From positions 3,266,010 to 3,330,009 of the forward strand of contig NZ_AP025314.1 of assembly GCF_036492835.1 (NCBI RefSeq): a DNA stretch of 64,000 nucleotides, given 5' to 3'. This DNA comes from Fulvitalea axinellae (GTDB lineage Bacteria > Bacteroidota > Bacteroidia > Cytophagales > Cyclobacteriaceae). The translations under genes and the position numbers were made by a program. Positions 36,670 through 45,774 of the stretch are shown here, in pieces (position 1 is the stretch's first letter; the number at the start of each line of letters is the position of its first letter). The notes beneath the pieces were generated by a model that worked only from the letters and a program-made list of their open reading frames with translations, did not search any database and was not told where the DNA came from.

Positions 36670-38481
36670 ATGACTAAACGTTCTCAGATATCGCTCGGCC
36701 TTTTCGCCGCGCTGTTCTTTTTTAGCGCCTGGGCACAGGCCGCTCCCAAGATCGAATACAAGCTTTCAATGCCGGAACCTTACACCCACTATTTTGAAGT
36801 GGAAATGAAGGTATCCAATCTCAAAACCTCTTATATCGACCTGAAAATGCCCGTATGGGCCCCAGGTTCGTATTTAGTAAGAGAATTCGCCAAAAGCGTT
36901 GAGGGGTTCCAGGCTATGGACGCCAACGGCAACCCGCTCAAAAGCGAAAAAACCGACAAGGCCACCTGGAGAATCCAAAGCAAAAAAGCCAAGTCCGTCA
37001 CGGCCCGCTATCGTGTATACGCTTACGAGCTTTCCGTAAGAACAAGTTTCCTTGACGCTTCGCACGGCTATCTCAACGGCACCAGCGTATTTATGTACGT
37101 TGCGGGACAAAAGAAAACTCCCGTTACCGTTACGGTAAAGCCTTACAAAGAATGGAAAAAGGTGAACACTGGCCTAGATCCCGTTCCCGGCAAGAAATTC
37201 ACTTACTCAGCGCCAAACTATGACGTATTGGCCGACGCTCCGTTCGAAATCGGAAACCAAAGGGAATTCCACTTCGAATCAAAAGGCGTTAAGTTTACCG
37301 TTGCCATGTACGGCAAAGCCGACTACAACGAAAACACCCTGAAGGCGGAGATGAAGAAAGTGGTTGACGCCTGCTCCGATGTATTCGGGGGTGACCAACC
37401 GAACAAGGACTACACGTTCATCGTTCACAACCTCAGCCACGGCGGCGGCGGTTTGGAACACCTCAACTCCACCACGCTCCAAGTCAACCGCTGGGCATAC
37501 GCCACCAAAGGCGGAATGCAGAGCTTCCTCAGCTTGGTGTGCCACGAATACATCCACGTCTGGAACGTAAAAAGGCTCCGCCCGAAAAGCCTCGGCCCGT
37601 TCGACTACCAGAGCGAGAACTACACTACCCTGCTTTGGGTAAGCGAAGGCATCACAAGCTACTACGACGAGCTGTTGCTGGAAAGAACAGGTATCCTTTC
37701 GAAAAAAGAATACTTGGGACGACTCAAAAACGGCATCGGAAGCATCGAGAACCAGCCAGGGCAACGCGTGCAACCTCTTGCCATGTCAAGCTTCGACACT
37801 TGGATCAAGGCTTACCGCCCCAATGAGAACAGCTACAACACCACGATCTCCTATTATACCAAAGGAAGCGTGGTGGCCGCTATGCTCGACTTAGCCATTA
37901 TCGACGCCACCGACGGCAAGAAAAAACTCGACGACGTAATGCTCGAACTTTATCGCAAGACGTATCTGAAAAACGGAAGCGGGTTCACTGAGCGCGACTT
38001 CGTCAACACCGTCAACCAAGTGGCCGGAAAAAGCATGGATGATTTCTTCAAAAACTACATCCACAGCACAAAGCAGATTCCATACAACGAATTCTTCGAT
38101 AAAGTCGGAATCAAGATGATCGACCGCAACAAGGGACGCCAAACCCGCGCGTATCTCGGAGCCATGACTTCGGAAAGAGGCGGCAAGCTGACAATTACCC
38201 GGGTAATCCGCGGTACATCCGCTTACGAAAACGGACTGAACGTCAACGACGAAATCATAGCCGTGGACGGATTCCGTGTAAACTCATCGGAACTTTCGAA
38301 ACTGATCGGATTCAAACGTCCGGGCGAAACCGCCAAGGTCACTATCTCTCGCGACGGATTGCTAATGGACATAAATGTCACACTCAAAGCCGACAACCGC
38401 GCAAACATAGCCCTCATGGAAATCGAGAATCCAACCGATCGCCAGAAAAGGCTCAAAGAATTCTGGCTTAAGAAAAATTAA
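36670..38481 (+). CDS. M61-family aminopeptidase with PDZ domain
   Basis: A 603-residue exported metallopeptidase of the glycyl aminopeptidase type. A signal peptide (LGLFAALFFFSAWAQA) is followed by an N-terminal beta domain, then the catalytic domain with the zinc motif HEYIH starting near residue 292. The third ligand lies in the downstream WVSEGITSYYDE, which is the family pattern HExxH...E. A PDZ domain occupies roughly 495-580 (YLGAMTSERGGKLTITRV, then GLNVNDEIIAVDG). Probably periplasmic or surface-located peptide trimming. A bidirectional terminator separates it from the convergent TetR gene. Confidence 0.88.
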   Translation: MTKRSQISLGLFAALFFFSAWAQAAPKIEYKLSMPEPYTHYFEVEMKVSNLKTSYIDLKMPVWAPGSYLVREFAKSVEGFQAMDANGNPLKSEKTDKATWRIQSKKAKSVTARYRVYAYELSVRTSFLDASHGYLNGTSVFMYVAGQKKTPVTVTVKPYKEWKKVNTGLDPVPGKKFTYSAPNYDVLADAPFEIGNQREFHFESKGVKFTVAMYGKADYNENTLKAEMKKVVDACSDVFGGDQPNKDYTFIVHNLSHGGGGLEHLNSTTLQVNRWAYATKGGMQSFLSLVCHEYIHVWNVKRLRPKSLGPFDYQSENYTTLLWVSEGITSYYDELLLERTGILSKKEYLGRLKNGIGSIENQPGQRVQPLAMSSFDTWIKAYRPNENSYNTTISYYTKGSVVAAMLDLAIIDATDGKKKLDDVMLELYRKTYLKNGSGFTERDFVNTVNQVAGKSMDDFFKNYIHSTKQIPYNEFFDKVGIKMIDRNKGRQTRAYLGAMTSERGGKLTITRVIRGTSAYENGLNVNDEIIAVDGFRVNSSELSKLIGFKRPGETAKVTISRDGLLMDINVTLKADNRANIALMEIENPTDRQKRLKEFWLKKN

Positions 38482-38533
38482 GTTGGAATCAGCCGGTATT
38501 AGGCACCTAAATAAGCTAATACCTGATACAGAA

Positions 38534-38560
38534 AAAGGGCACCCTGTGCGGGTGCCCTTT
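38534..38560. terminator. bidirectional terminator
   Basis: Perfect 11-bp arms AAAGGGCACCC / GGGTGCCCTTT, 5-base loop, with T run on plus and A/T flank on minus. It serves the M61 gene and the convergent TetR gene. Confidence 0.88.
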
Positions 38561-38587
38561 TATTTTATTTTCAAAACAGAAAAGCGA

Positions 38588-39226
38588 TCAACCTTTCAGT
38601 TCCTCATACTCTTTTTTAGCTTCAGCGCTCAAAATACCTTCGTAAATCACGTTTACGGCCTGATCAAAAATCTCCGACGGATTCTCCGGTATTCCGGACT
38701 GCACGTCTATCGGCAACACTCTCCAGAAAACCGGATCAAGTAGATTATTGATTGCGCTAGCGTACAGCGCCACTACCAAATCCTTGTTTACCGTAGGCAA
38801 TACCAAACCTTTCTTCTGCCCCTCTTCAATCAATCTGCGGAAACGCAAAAAAGCCGCCTCGCGCTTGTACCTGGTCACGTCATTCCATACCTCCGGCACA
38901 TTCTCCTGAATGTCCATCATAAATACGGCGCTCACGTCGGCAAGGCTTGTGCCTGTCAGCGTCAATAATTCTCGAAGCTTTACCGCATACGGAGTTTCCG
39001 GGTCAGTGAAAATTTCCTGCACGCTTTGCGACAGTCGGGTTTTCCAATTTTCCACCACCACCAGCAGCAATTCGTGCTTGCCTTTGTAATACTTATAAAG
39101 CGTTTTTTTGCTCATTCCTAAGCTTTTCGAGATGTCGTCCATAGTAATCGACGTATATCCCGACTTGAAAAACAGCTTTCGGGCTGTTTCCAATATTTCC
39201 TCGCTTTTTTTCGTATGCCTGTCCAT
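38588..39226 (-). CDS. TetR-family transcriptional regulator
   Basis: A 212-residue regulator. The N-terminal 60 residues form the TetR DNA-binding domain: ILETARKLFFKSGYTSITMD, DISKSLGMSKKTLYKYYKGK. The remaining helical domain (about 65-205) is the ligand/dimer part and is too variable to predict a ligand. It is transcribed toward M61 and divergent from ligA, with about 200 bases between, so autoregulation or control of an unlinked gene are both possible. Confidence 0.9.
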   Translation of the reverse strand: MDRHTKKSEEILETARKLFFKSGYTSITMDDISKSLGMSKKTLYKYYKGKHELLLVVVENWKTRLSQSVQEIFTDPETPYAVKLRELLTLTGTSLADVSAVFMMDIQENVPEVWNDVTRYKREAAFLRFRRLIEEGQKKGLVLPTVNKDLVVALYASAINNLLDPVFWRVLPIDVQSGIPENPSEIFDQAVNVIYEGILSAEAKKEYEELKG

Positions 39227-39425
39227 AGTACGCTAATTATCTTGTTTTCGCCGTTATAAAACTAACGAAGCGAGAATTAGTTTCCAAGAAATCTGAACTA
39301 AGATTCCTGCCCAGTTTCCTGCCCAACTAAAAATCTCGCCGTTTTTTTATAGTTTTGGATACGGGCCCGGCCTTACACGCCAAATCCGCCCGAACCAAAA
39401 ACGAAGAACTTATCCCAACATACCT

Positions 39426-41441
39426 ATGGACAAAGAACAGGCACGGAACGAGATACTGGAATTACGCCAAAAGCTCAACTACTATAACGAGCAATATTAT
39501 CTCCACGAAAACTCCGTGGTAAGCGACAGAGAATTCGATTCCTTACTCGAAAAACTCATCGCCCTGGAAAAAGCCCACCCAGAGTTCGACGACCCGAACT
39601 CGCCGTCGAGCCGCGTGGGCGGAGGGATAACCAAAGAATTCCCTACCGTAACGCACCGCTACCCGATGCTATCGCTCGGCAACACCTACTCGGCAGAAGA
39701 CTTGGCCGATTTTGACCAGCGGATCCGCAAAACCCTCGGCGACGAGCCGTTCGAATATCTATGCGAACTCAAATTCGACGGCGTGGCCATGAGCCTGCGC
39801 TACGAAAACGGTAAACTCAGCGCCGGCGTAACACGCGGAAACGGAACGCAGGGCGACGACGTAACCAACAACGTCCGCACCATCCGCACCGTACCGCTCA
39901 GCCTTTCGGGCCAAGATTTCCCCGAAGATTTCGAAGTACGGGGCGAGGTAATGCTTCCGCTCAAAGAGTTCCGTCGCATCAACGCCGAGCGCGAGGACAT
40001 CGGCGAAGCCCAATTGGCAAACCCGAGGAACGCCGCTTCGGGAACCATAAAAATGCAGGACTCCAAAGTCGTGGCTTCCCGTAACCTTGACTGCTACCTC
40101 TATTATCTGTTGGGAGAAAACCTTGGAGTCGGAAACCAAGCCGAAGCCTTGGAAAAGATGAAGGAATGGGGATTCTTCGTTTCGCCCACATACAGGCTTT
40201 GCGCCAACCTCGACGAGGTAATGGAATATATAGAGCATTGGCGGGAAGGGCGTAACGAGTTGGGCGTGGAAACCGACGGAATCGTAATCAAGATCAACGA
40301 TTTCAAACAACGCGAACGCCTGGGCAACACATCCAAGAGCCCGCGCTGGGCAATCGCCTATAAATACGAAACGGAAAGGGCTTACACCAAGCTCAAAAAC
40401 GTTACTTACCAAGTGGGTCGCACAGGAGCCGTGACTCCCGTAGCCAACTTGGAACCCGTTGATTTGGCCGGAACGGTAGTGAAAAGAGCGTCACTCTACA
40501 ACGCCAACGAGATCGAACGCCTCGGTCTCCGCAAAGGCGATACGGTAGGCGTGGAAAAAGGCGGGGAAATCATCCCAAAAATCGTGGACGTGGCCACCGA
40601 AAACCGTCCAGACGAAAGCAAATCCATCGCTTTTGTGGAGAATTGCCCCGAATGCGACACCAAACTGATACGCAAAGAAGGAGAAGCGGTTCACTACTGC
40701 CCGAACGAGACCGGCTGTCCGCCGCAGATCAAAGGCAAGATAGAGCACTTCGTACAGCGCCAGGCCATGAATATCATGAGTCTGGGCACACGCACCATCA
40801 ACGCGCTGTTCAACAAAGGCTTGGCCAACAACATCGCCGACCTGTACGAACTGACTTACGACCAAGTAATCGAACTCGAAGGCTTCAAGGAGAAATCGGT
40901 CAACAAACTGCTCCAAGCCATCGAAGACTCTAAAAAGAAACCTTTCGAAACCGTCCTTTTCGCCATCGGCATCCGCTTCGTGGGGAAAACCGTGGCCGAA
41001 AAATTGGCCCGCCACTTCGGGTCGATAGACAAAATAGAGCAAGCGGATTTCGAAACGCTGATCGACGTGCCCGAAATCGGGGAACAGATTGCCAATAGCG
41101 TAATCGAGTTCTTCAAAAACGAAAAAAGCAAAGAGCTAATCGAGCGACTCAAGTCGCACGGCCTTCAGTTCGAGGTAGTGGCCGACGACTCACAAAGTCC
41201 GGCGAGCAATCAACTTGACGGTTTATCCTTTGTAGTCTCCGGAGTTTTTGCCAACTTCAGCCGCGACGGAATCAAAGACGCCGTGAAAGCCCACGGAGGA
41301 AAAATCGTCTCGGCCATTTCCAGCAAAGTCGATTACCTGCTGGCCGGAGAGAAAATCGGCCCGTCGAAACTCTCCAAGGCGGAAAAGCTCGGCACGAAAA
41401 TAATCTCCGAAGAAGATTTCGCCGAATTGATTTCGGACTGA
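39426..41441 (+). CDS. ligA: NAD-dependent DNA ligase
   Basis: A 671-residue replicative ligase sealing nicks with NAD. The adenylation domain shows the catalytic KFDG with Lys116, and the downstream VTRGNGTQGDDVTNN. An OB-fold follows (KYETERAYTKLKNVTYQVGR), then a four-cysteine zinc finger near 405-430 (CPECDTKL ... YCPNETGCP), helix-hairpin-helix repeats around 450-580, and a C-terminal BRCT domain at about 590-671. Full length. A TAGTTTTG box at 39350-39357 fits the -7 consensus TAnnTTTG and may be its promoter. Confidence 0.97.
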   Translation: MDKEQARNEILELRQKLNYYNEQYYLHENSVVSDREFDSLLEKLIALEKAHPEFDDPNSPSSRVGGGITKEFPTVTHRYPMLSLGNTYSAEDLADFDQRIRKTLGDEPFEYLCELKFDGVAMSLRYENGKLSAGVTRGNGTQGDDVTNNVRTIRTVPLSLSGQDFPEDFEVRGEVMLPLKEFRRINAEREDIGEAQLANPRNAASGTIKMQDSKVVASRNLDCYLYYLLGENLGVGNQAEALEKMKEWGFFVSPTYRLCANLDEVMEYIEHWREGRNELGVETDGIVIKINDFKQRERLGNTSKSPRWAIAYKYETERAYTKLKNVTYQVGRTGAVTPVANLEPVDLAGTVVKRASLYNANEIERLGLRKGDTVGVEKGGEIIPKIVDVATENRPDESKSIAFVENCPECDTKLIRKEGEAVHYCPNETGCPPQIKGKIEHFVQRQAMNIMSLGTRTINALFNKGLANNIADLYELTYDQVIELEGFKEKSVNKLLQAIEDSKKKPFETVLFAIGIRFVGKTVAEKLARHFGSIDKIEQADFETLIDVPEIGEQIANSVIEFFKNEKSKELIERLKSHGLQFEVVADDSQSPASNQLDGLSFVVSGVFANFSRDGIKDAVKAHGGKIVSAISSKVDYLLAGEKIGPSKLSKAEKLGTKIISEEDFAELISD

Positions 41442-41745
41442 CAAAAAGCGCAAAGCCAGCACCCGGGCCAACACAGGGAAAACCCTGAAATGTAGCGCTT
41501 TGAAATTATATTCCGACGCCGATTCGGGACAAGCGACGAAAGCCGCCGAAAGCCAAACATTATTCTGCTTCGGCGGATTTCGTCGCTTTTGAGCCAAAAC
41601 CGGCCGTCCAAAACGCCGACAGACCAAGAACACCATTCTGTTAGTCGGACAATTTCGAAACATTGTTCCGTTTTGGTCTTTTTCGCTCTTTTGGGCGGAA
41701 TTTATTTATAGAAATTTATTTCATTTGCAAAGAAAGTTCTGAACC
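41442..41745. other. ligA-DUF6913 intergenic region with long hairpin
   Basis: 304 non-coding bases. They include AAAGCGC near 41445 that can pair with GCGCTTT near 41496, and the long hairpin at 41531-41588. The rest shows no clear promoter; a TTCATTTG at 41720-41727 is one mismatch from the -7 consensus. Confidence 0.5.
41531..41588. repeat. 20-bp-stem hairpin after ligA
   Basis: The 5' arm (41531-41550, starting AAGCGACGAAAG) pairs with 41569-41588 at 19 of 20 positions around an 18-base loop. TTTT overlaps and follows on the plus strand, so it may be the ligA terminator, but the stem is much longer than other terminators in the window. Confidence 0.7.
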
Positions 41746-42276
41746 ATGTTCGTCCTTAAAGAGCGTCTGCTCGAACGGAGCACCGAAAAACAGCTCAGGA
41801 AAAACAAAGCGAAAAGAAATCCCGCTTCCTGGGAAAACGCCCAAACCGCCGGTATCCTTTTCACCATCGGTGACGAGAAGAAAACCGACGCGGCCAAGAG
41901 GCTCCGTACCGAACTGAGGAACAGCGGCAAGGGTAAGAAAATATCCCTGATAGCCTATTTTCCCGGCGAAAAGGACTGCCCTATCGAAGACTTCGACATT
42001 TTCACGTCGGCGGATTTCGACTGGAAAGGGCGCCCCGTTCACGAGATGATCGGAGCGTTCATGGACAAGCCATTCGATTTTCTGTTCCATATAGACACGG
42101 AACCGAATGCGGTCACGGACCACCTGCTGGCCGCCTCGAAGGCAAAGTGCCGCGTGGGTATATTCCGCCCCGGGGCAGAGGACTATTACGAACTGATGTT
42201 AGGCGGTGGCGCCGGCTATTCCGACGCCATCCAGGAGATGTTACATTACATTCACGTGCTAGAGGATTATGCGTAA
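41746..42276 (+). CDS. DUF6913 family protein
   Basis: A 176-residue conserved Bacteroidota protein of unknown function. It has a basic N-terminal helix (LRKNKAKRNPASW), then an alternating beta/alpha core (AGILFTIGDEKKTDAAKRL, KKISLIAYFPGEKDCP, FDFLFHIDTEPNAVTDHLLA, CRVGIFRPGAEDYYELML). The end is a helix, DAIQEMLHYIHVLEDYA. Its last eight bases overlap the start of dapA, which implies translational coupling. The recurrent pairing with dapA suggests a link to diaminopimelate/lysine metabolism, but no chemistry can be read from the sequence. Confidence 0.75.
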   Translation: MFVLKERLLERSTEKQLRKNKAKRNPASWENAQTAGILFTIGDEKKTDAAKRLRTELRNSGKGKKISLIAYFPGEKDCPIEDFDIFTSADFDWKGRPVHEMIGAFMDKPFDFLFHIDTEPNAVTDHLLAASKAKCRVGIFRPGAEDYYELMLGGGAGYSDAIQEMLHYIHVLEDYA

Positions 42277-43144
42277 CTTGAAAGGCTCCGGAGTGGCTTT
42301 GGTCACCCCGTTTACCGAAGACCACGAGATCGATTTCGAATCGCTCGGCAACATTCTGCGCCATACGGCCCAGGATTCCGACTACTGGGTAGTCATGGGT
42401 ACCACCGGCGAGTCCGCCACGCTTGAGGAGGAGGAAAAACAGGAAGTCCTGAGCTTCGTACTCGACAACAACCCCGAAAATCTCCCGATCGTGTACGGTG
42501 TGGGAGGAAACGACACCCGCTCGGTGGTCAAACGCCTTAAACAGTCCAACCTCGAAGGCGTGGACGCTGTCTTGTCCGTCAGTCCATACTACAACAAGCC
42601 TAGCCAAGAAGGCATAATCCGCCACTTTACGGCCGTGGCCGACGCTTCGCCGAAACCGGTGATCCTCTACAACGTCCCCGGACGTACGGGATCAAATATG
42701 AGCGCCGAAACCACCCTCAAGCTCGCCGAACACGAGAACATCATCGGCATCAAGGAAGCCTCCGGCGACCTGAACCAGTGCATCGAGATCGCCAAGCATA
42801 AGCCCGCCGACTTTCTCCTGATCTCCGGCGACGATATGCTTACCACCTCCCTCATCAGCTTCGGCGGAGCGGGAGTGATCTCGGTACTCGCCAACGCCTT
42901 CCCGGCGCTGATGGGCAAAATGACCAACGCCGCCCTCCAAGGCGACTTCGGAGTAGCCAGCAACGCGCTCTTCGCCCTTTCCAGCATCAACCCGCATATG
43001 TACACCGAATCGAACCCAGTGGGCGTAAAAGCCGCCATGGAAATCCTCGGCGTATGCAAAGGACACGTACGCCTCCCCTTGGCAGAAGCCAGCGAAGGTC
43101 TCCGCGCCAACATCGAAGCCGAAATCAAAAAAATGGGTCTCTAA
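42269..43144 (+). CDS. dapA: 4-hydroxy-tetrahydrodipicolinate synthase
   Basis: A 291-residue TIM-barrel lyase condensing pyruvate with aspartate semialdehyde, the first committed step to diaminopimelate and lysine. Visible active-site elements: Thr45-Thr46 in GTTGES, Tyr134 in YNVPGRTG, and the Schiff-base Lys162 in GIKEASGD. Length is normal for the family. It overlaps the upstream DUF6913 gene by eight bases and is closed by a strong terminator. Confidence 0.95.
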   Translation: MRNLKGSGVALVTPFTEDHEIDFESLGNILRHTAQDSDYWVVMGTTGESATLEEEEKQEVLSFVLDNNPENLPIVYGVGGNDTRSVVKRLKQSNLEGVDAVLSVSPYYNKPSQEGIIRHFTAVADASPKPVILYNVPGRTGSNMSAETTLKLAEHENIIGIKEASGDLNQCIEIAKHKPADFLLISGDDMLTTSLISFGGAGVISVLANAFPALMGKMTNAALQGDFGVASNALFALSSINPHMYTESNPVGVKAAMEILGVCKGHVRLPLAEASEGLRANIEAEIKKMGL

Positions 43145-43171
43145 GACTTCAAAAATATCTTTCGAATAGAA

Positions 43172-43204
43172 AAACGCCACGGTTAATCGCCGTGGCGTTT
43201 TTTG
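43172..43204 (+). terminator. terminator after dapA
   Basis: Arms AAACGCCACGG / CCGTGGCGTTT, 7-base loop, followed by TTTG TTT. Starts 28 bases after the stop. Confidence 0.88.
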
Positions 43205-43354
43205 TTTATAGGAATACATAATACTTTTTGAACTGGGCTTCTTTCGGTAAATTGAAAATGTGCTGACGGCTTGCGGGGAATGAATAACTTGTAGCCCTAT
43301 TTTTTCAATGACCTCAAAAAGAAGAACTTCGACATACTGACAATTGCTCTAGTC

Positions 43355-44527
43355 GTGGTAGCTATAGTAAGTATTCCTCTCTCATTAAACTATCTCGATG
43401 AATTGGCAAGCCTTTTCACCATCGGAGTAAAAGACGCCAACCCAAAAGGCGAAATGCTTAAAATCCTAACTCCAGTTTGGGCCGGAATCATTGGAGCTAT
43501 TGCTCTACGGGTGAACTTTCTTAGATCAGCCGCATTTATGAAACAAGCTTCCAATACAGAAAGGGGCTTAGTGGAAGAACGATTCAAAAATGCTATCGAA
43601 CACCTAGGTAGCGACAAGGACCCGATAGTCTTAGGCGGAATCTACGCTCTACATGATATTGCAAAAGAAAACGAGAGCTATCGAGAACCTGTGTTTAACA
43701 TCTTATGCGGAATGATTCGTAGTGAAGGAAAGGAATTGAGTAAACGGTGTGATCAAATGCAGAAAAAAGAGCTAGAATCATTAAAAGAACAAATCGAAGA
43801 TGCAAAAAAAACAGGAACTCTAGAACAGCAAAATATATTGAAAGTCCGCTTCCAACAAGTAGATGATATAGATTACGAAAACTGCTACCTCCCAAGTATA
43901 AGTTTCCTAACCCATACAATAGTGACGTTAGCCTTTACCAAAAAAGGTAAAAAAGGCAGTATATATAAAATACGTAAAAGAAACCTAAGCCAAGGAAACC
44001 TAAAAGCCGGAAAGCTCAATTTTTTCTGTTTCAACAACATGGAATTGAACAGAACAAACTTTACATGGGCAGAATTGAATGAAGCAGAATTTATAGAAGC
44101 GGATTTAAGTTATGTGAATTTGATTAGTGCCCATTTAAGCAGGGCAAAACTCTACAAGGCGAACCTATATTACGCAGACCTTAGTAGAACAAAATTGGAG
44201 GACACTGACTTAAGCGGGGCAAATCTGGAAGGCTCAATTCTAAATGAAACATCCTTAAATTGCACTAACTTGGAAGGGGCTAACTTAAATGATGCGATCT
44301 TAAATGATTCGGTCTTTTATCACACCAAATTAAACAAGACCGATTTCAAAGGATCTGACTTAACAAGCACAAAATACTTTGACACAAACGACTCAAGCCT
44401 CAAAAGTGTCACCCCAAACTACCTCAAAGAAAAAGGAGCCATCTTCGATGAAACCACAAAGTTCTTATATCAAGAAGATTTTGGTGCTTTGACAATTTCT
44501 GTGGAAAGTAGTCTCTTTGCAAAATGA
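43355..44527 (+). CDS. membrane pentapeptide-repeat protein, 3' end altered by ISL3 insertion
   Basis: The protein has two N-terminal hydrophobic segments (IVSIPLSLNYL; LTPVWAGIIGAIALRV) and a helical linker typical of membrane pentapeptide proteins (RFKNAIEHLGSDKDPIVLGG, IYALHDIAKEN). From about residue 215 come A(D/N)Lxx pentapeptide repeats (DLSYVNLISAHLSRAKLYKA; NLYYADLSRTKLEDTDLSGA). The only in-frame start is GTG at 43355, cutting into the first membrane helix. An ATG at 43308 would give a full helix if one A were added to the A5 run at 43316-43320. At the 3' end, codons after 44482 are read from the inserted ISL3 element; without it the gene ends FETLNM at a TAA at 45760-45762. Function unknown. 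Confidence 0.75.
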   Translation: MVAIVSIPLSLNYLDELASLFTIGVKDANPKGEMLKILTPVWAGIIGAIALRVNFLRSAAFMKQASNTERGLVEERFKNAIEHLGSDKDPIVLGGIYALHDIAKENESYREPVFNILCGMIRSEGKELSKRCDQMQKKELESLKEQIEDAKKTGTLEQQNILKVRFQQVDDIDYENCYLPSISFLTHTIVTLAFTKKGKKGSIYKIRKRNLSQGNLKAGKLNFFCFNNMELNRTNFTWAELNEAEFIEADLSYVNLISAHLSRAKLYKANLYYADLSRTKLEDTDLSGANLEGSILNETSLNCTNLEGANLNDAILNDSVFYHTKLNKTDFKGSDLTSTKYFDTNDSSLKSVTPNYLKEKGAIFDETTKFLYQEDFGALTISVESSLFAK

Positions 44528-45733
44528 CGGAAGAAGAATTTTACGGGTCAATTCTGCACCTACCTTATCTGAAGGTGGAATCTGTAGTGCACGGTCCAAA
44601 GAAGATAGGTATTCACTGCCAAATTACCGTGAATGTCCCGTTTGTCTTAAGAAAAGAGAAACAATCAACCAATACAGTCTGCATAAATACCAAGACTTGA
44701 GCATCAGCGGAAAAGAGGTTTGGCTTCACGTCCGGGTTCCCCAGTTTGTTTGTGAAGGTTGCGGGAGATACTTTCTTCACAGGCCTGAATGGGCCTCGTC
44801 CGGAAAATCCCATACCGACAGGCAATCAAAATGGATCTTCGAACTTTGCGCCAAACAATCGTTCAGCGAGGTCGCCGCTTTGGTCAACGCTTGCCATAAG
44901 ACGGTGGAGAGAATATATTTTCGGCACGCAAACAAAGCCGTCGATTTGCTTGGCAGGTACGCCCGCGTCAGAAAATTGGGCATTGACGAATTGGCGCACC
45001 GAAAAGGGAAGAAAGACTATGTTTGCGTGCTTACGGACTTGGAACGGGGCATTCACCTCGACATTCTCAAAGACCGGAAAAAAGAAACGATTAGGTCTCA
45101 TTTCCAGTCTCTTGGCAACGGATTCATGCGGAGGATAGAGGTTGTCGCCTGCGATATATGGAGGCCCTACATTGATGTGTGCGAGGCTTGTTTTCCCAAC
45201 GCTGCGGTAGTCATCGATTATTTTCATGTCGTCAAATCCCTGAACGATTCATTAGACGGAATCAGGAAAAAGTTGCGAAAAGAACACAAAGACACGGACT
45301 GTTTCAAGAATATAAAATGGGCCCTTTTTAAACGTCCTGACCATTGTTGTTCCCGGCAACGGGAATCTTTGGGTCGGGCGTTCCGGGATTCCGCCTTATT
45401 GAAAGACGCCTATGACCTACGGAACGAATTTTTGGAGATCATGGACTTTTCAGAAACCAAGGTATCCGACGAGAAACGATTGGACCAATGGATCGAAAAA
45501 GCACGGGACGTGAACCAAAAAGGGTTCAACAGATTTGTTAAGACCCTTTGTCGCTGGCGCACTCAGATATGGGCTTTCACTCAAACCGGAGTGACTAACG
45601 CAATGACCGAAGGCTTGAATAACATGATTCGGTACTACAAACGAATCTCATTCGGGATACCGAATTTTGAGCATATGAGAATTAGGGTATTAGTTTCTGG
45701 GATATAGAGCACCACAGAAATTGTCAAAGAACC
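44483..45733 (+). mobile_element. ISL3-family insertion sequence, 1251 bp
   Basis: Ends are defined by terminal inverted repeats of 22 bp that differ at one base (both contain TTTGACAATTTCTGTGG; the outer bases are GGTGC on the left and GGTTC on the right). The element is flanked by an exact 8-bp target duplication, AAGATTTT, at 44475-44482 and 45734-45741. An 8-bp duplication and the transposase type agree with the ISL3 family. It interrupts the last codons of the pentapeptide-repeat gene. Confidence 0.92.
44524..45707 (+). CDS. ISL3-family transposase, apparent 1-base frameshift
   Basis: A DDE transposase. The body is in one frame: zinc-ribbon CPVCLKK and CEGCGRYF, then GIDELAHRKGKKDYVCVLTD, VACDIWRPYIDVC, VIDYFHVVKSLND and AMTEGLNNMIRYYKR, giving the expected acidic triad. 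However, the family-like N-terminus (MTEEEFYGSILHLPYLKVES, then KKIGIHCQIT) is in a different frame starting at ATG 44524 and runs to a stop at 44699. The body frame, when followed upstream, gives unrelated sequence from a TTG at 44517. Joining them needs a -1 shift near 44610-44630, either one lost base or programmed slippage; no strong slippery heptamer is obvious. I think it is probably inactive. Confidence 0.75.
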
Positions 45734-45774
45734 AAGATTTTTTTGAAACCTTAAACATGTAAGGAAAGTCTTTA

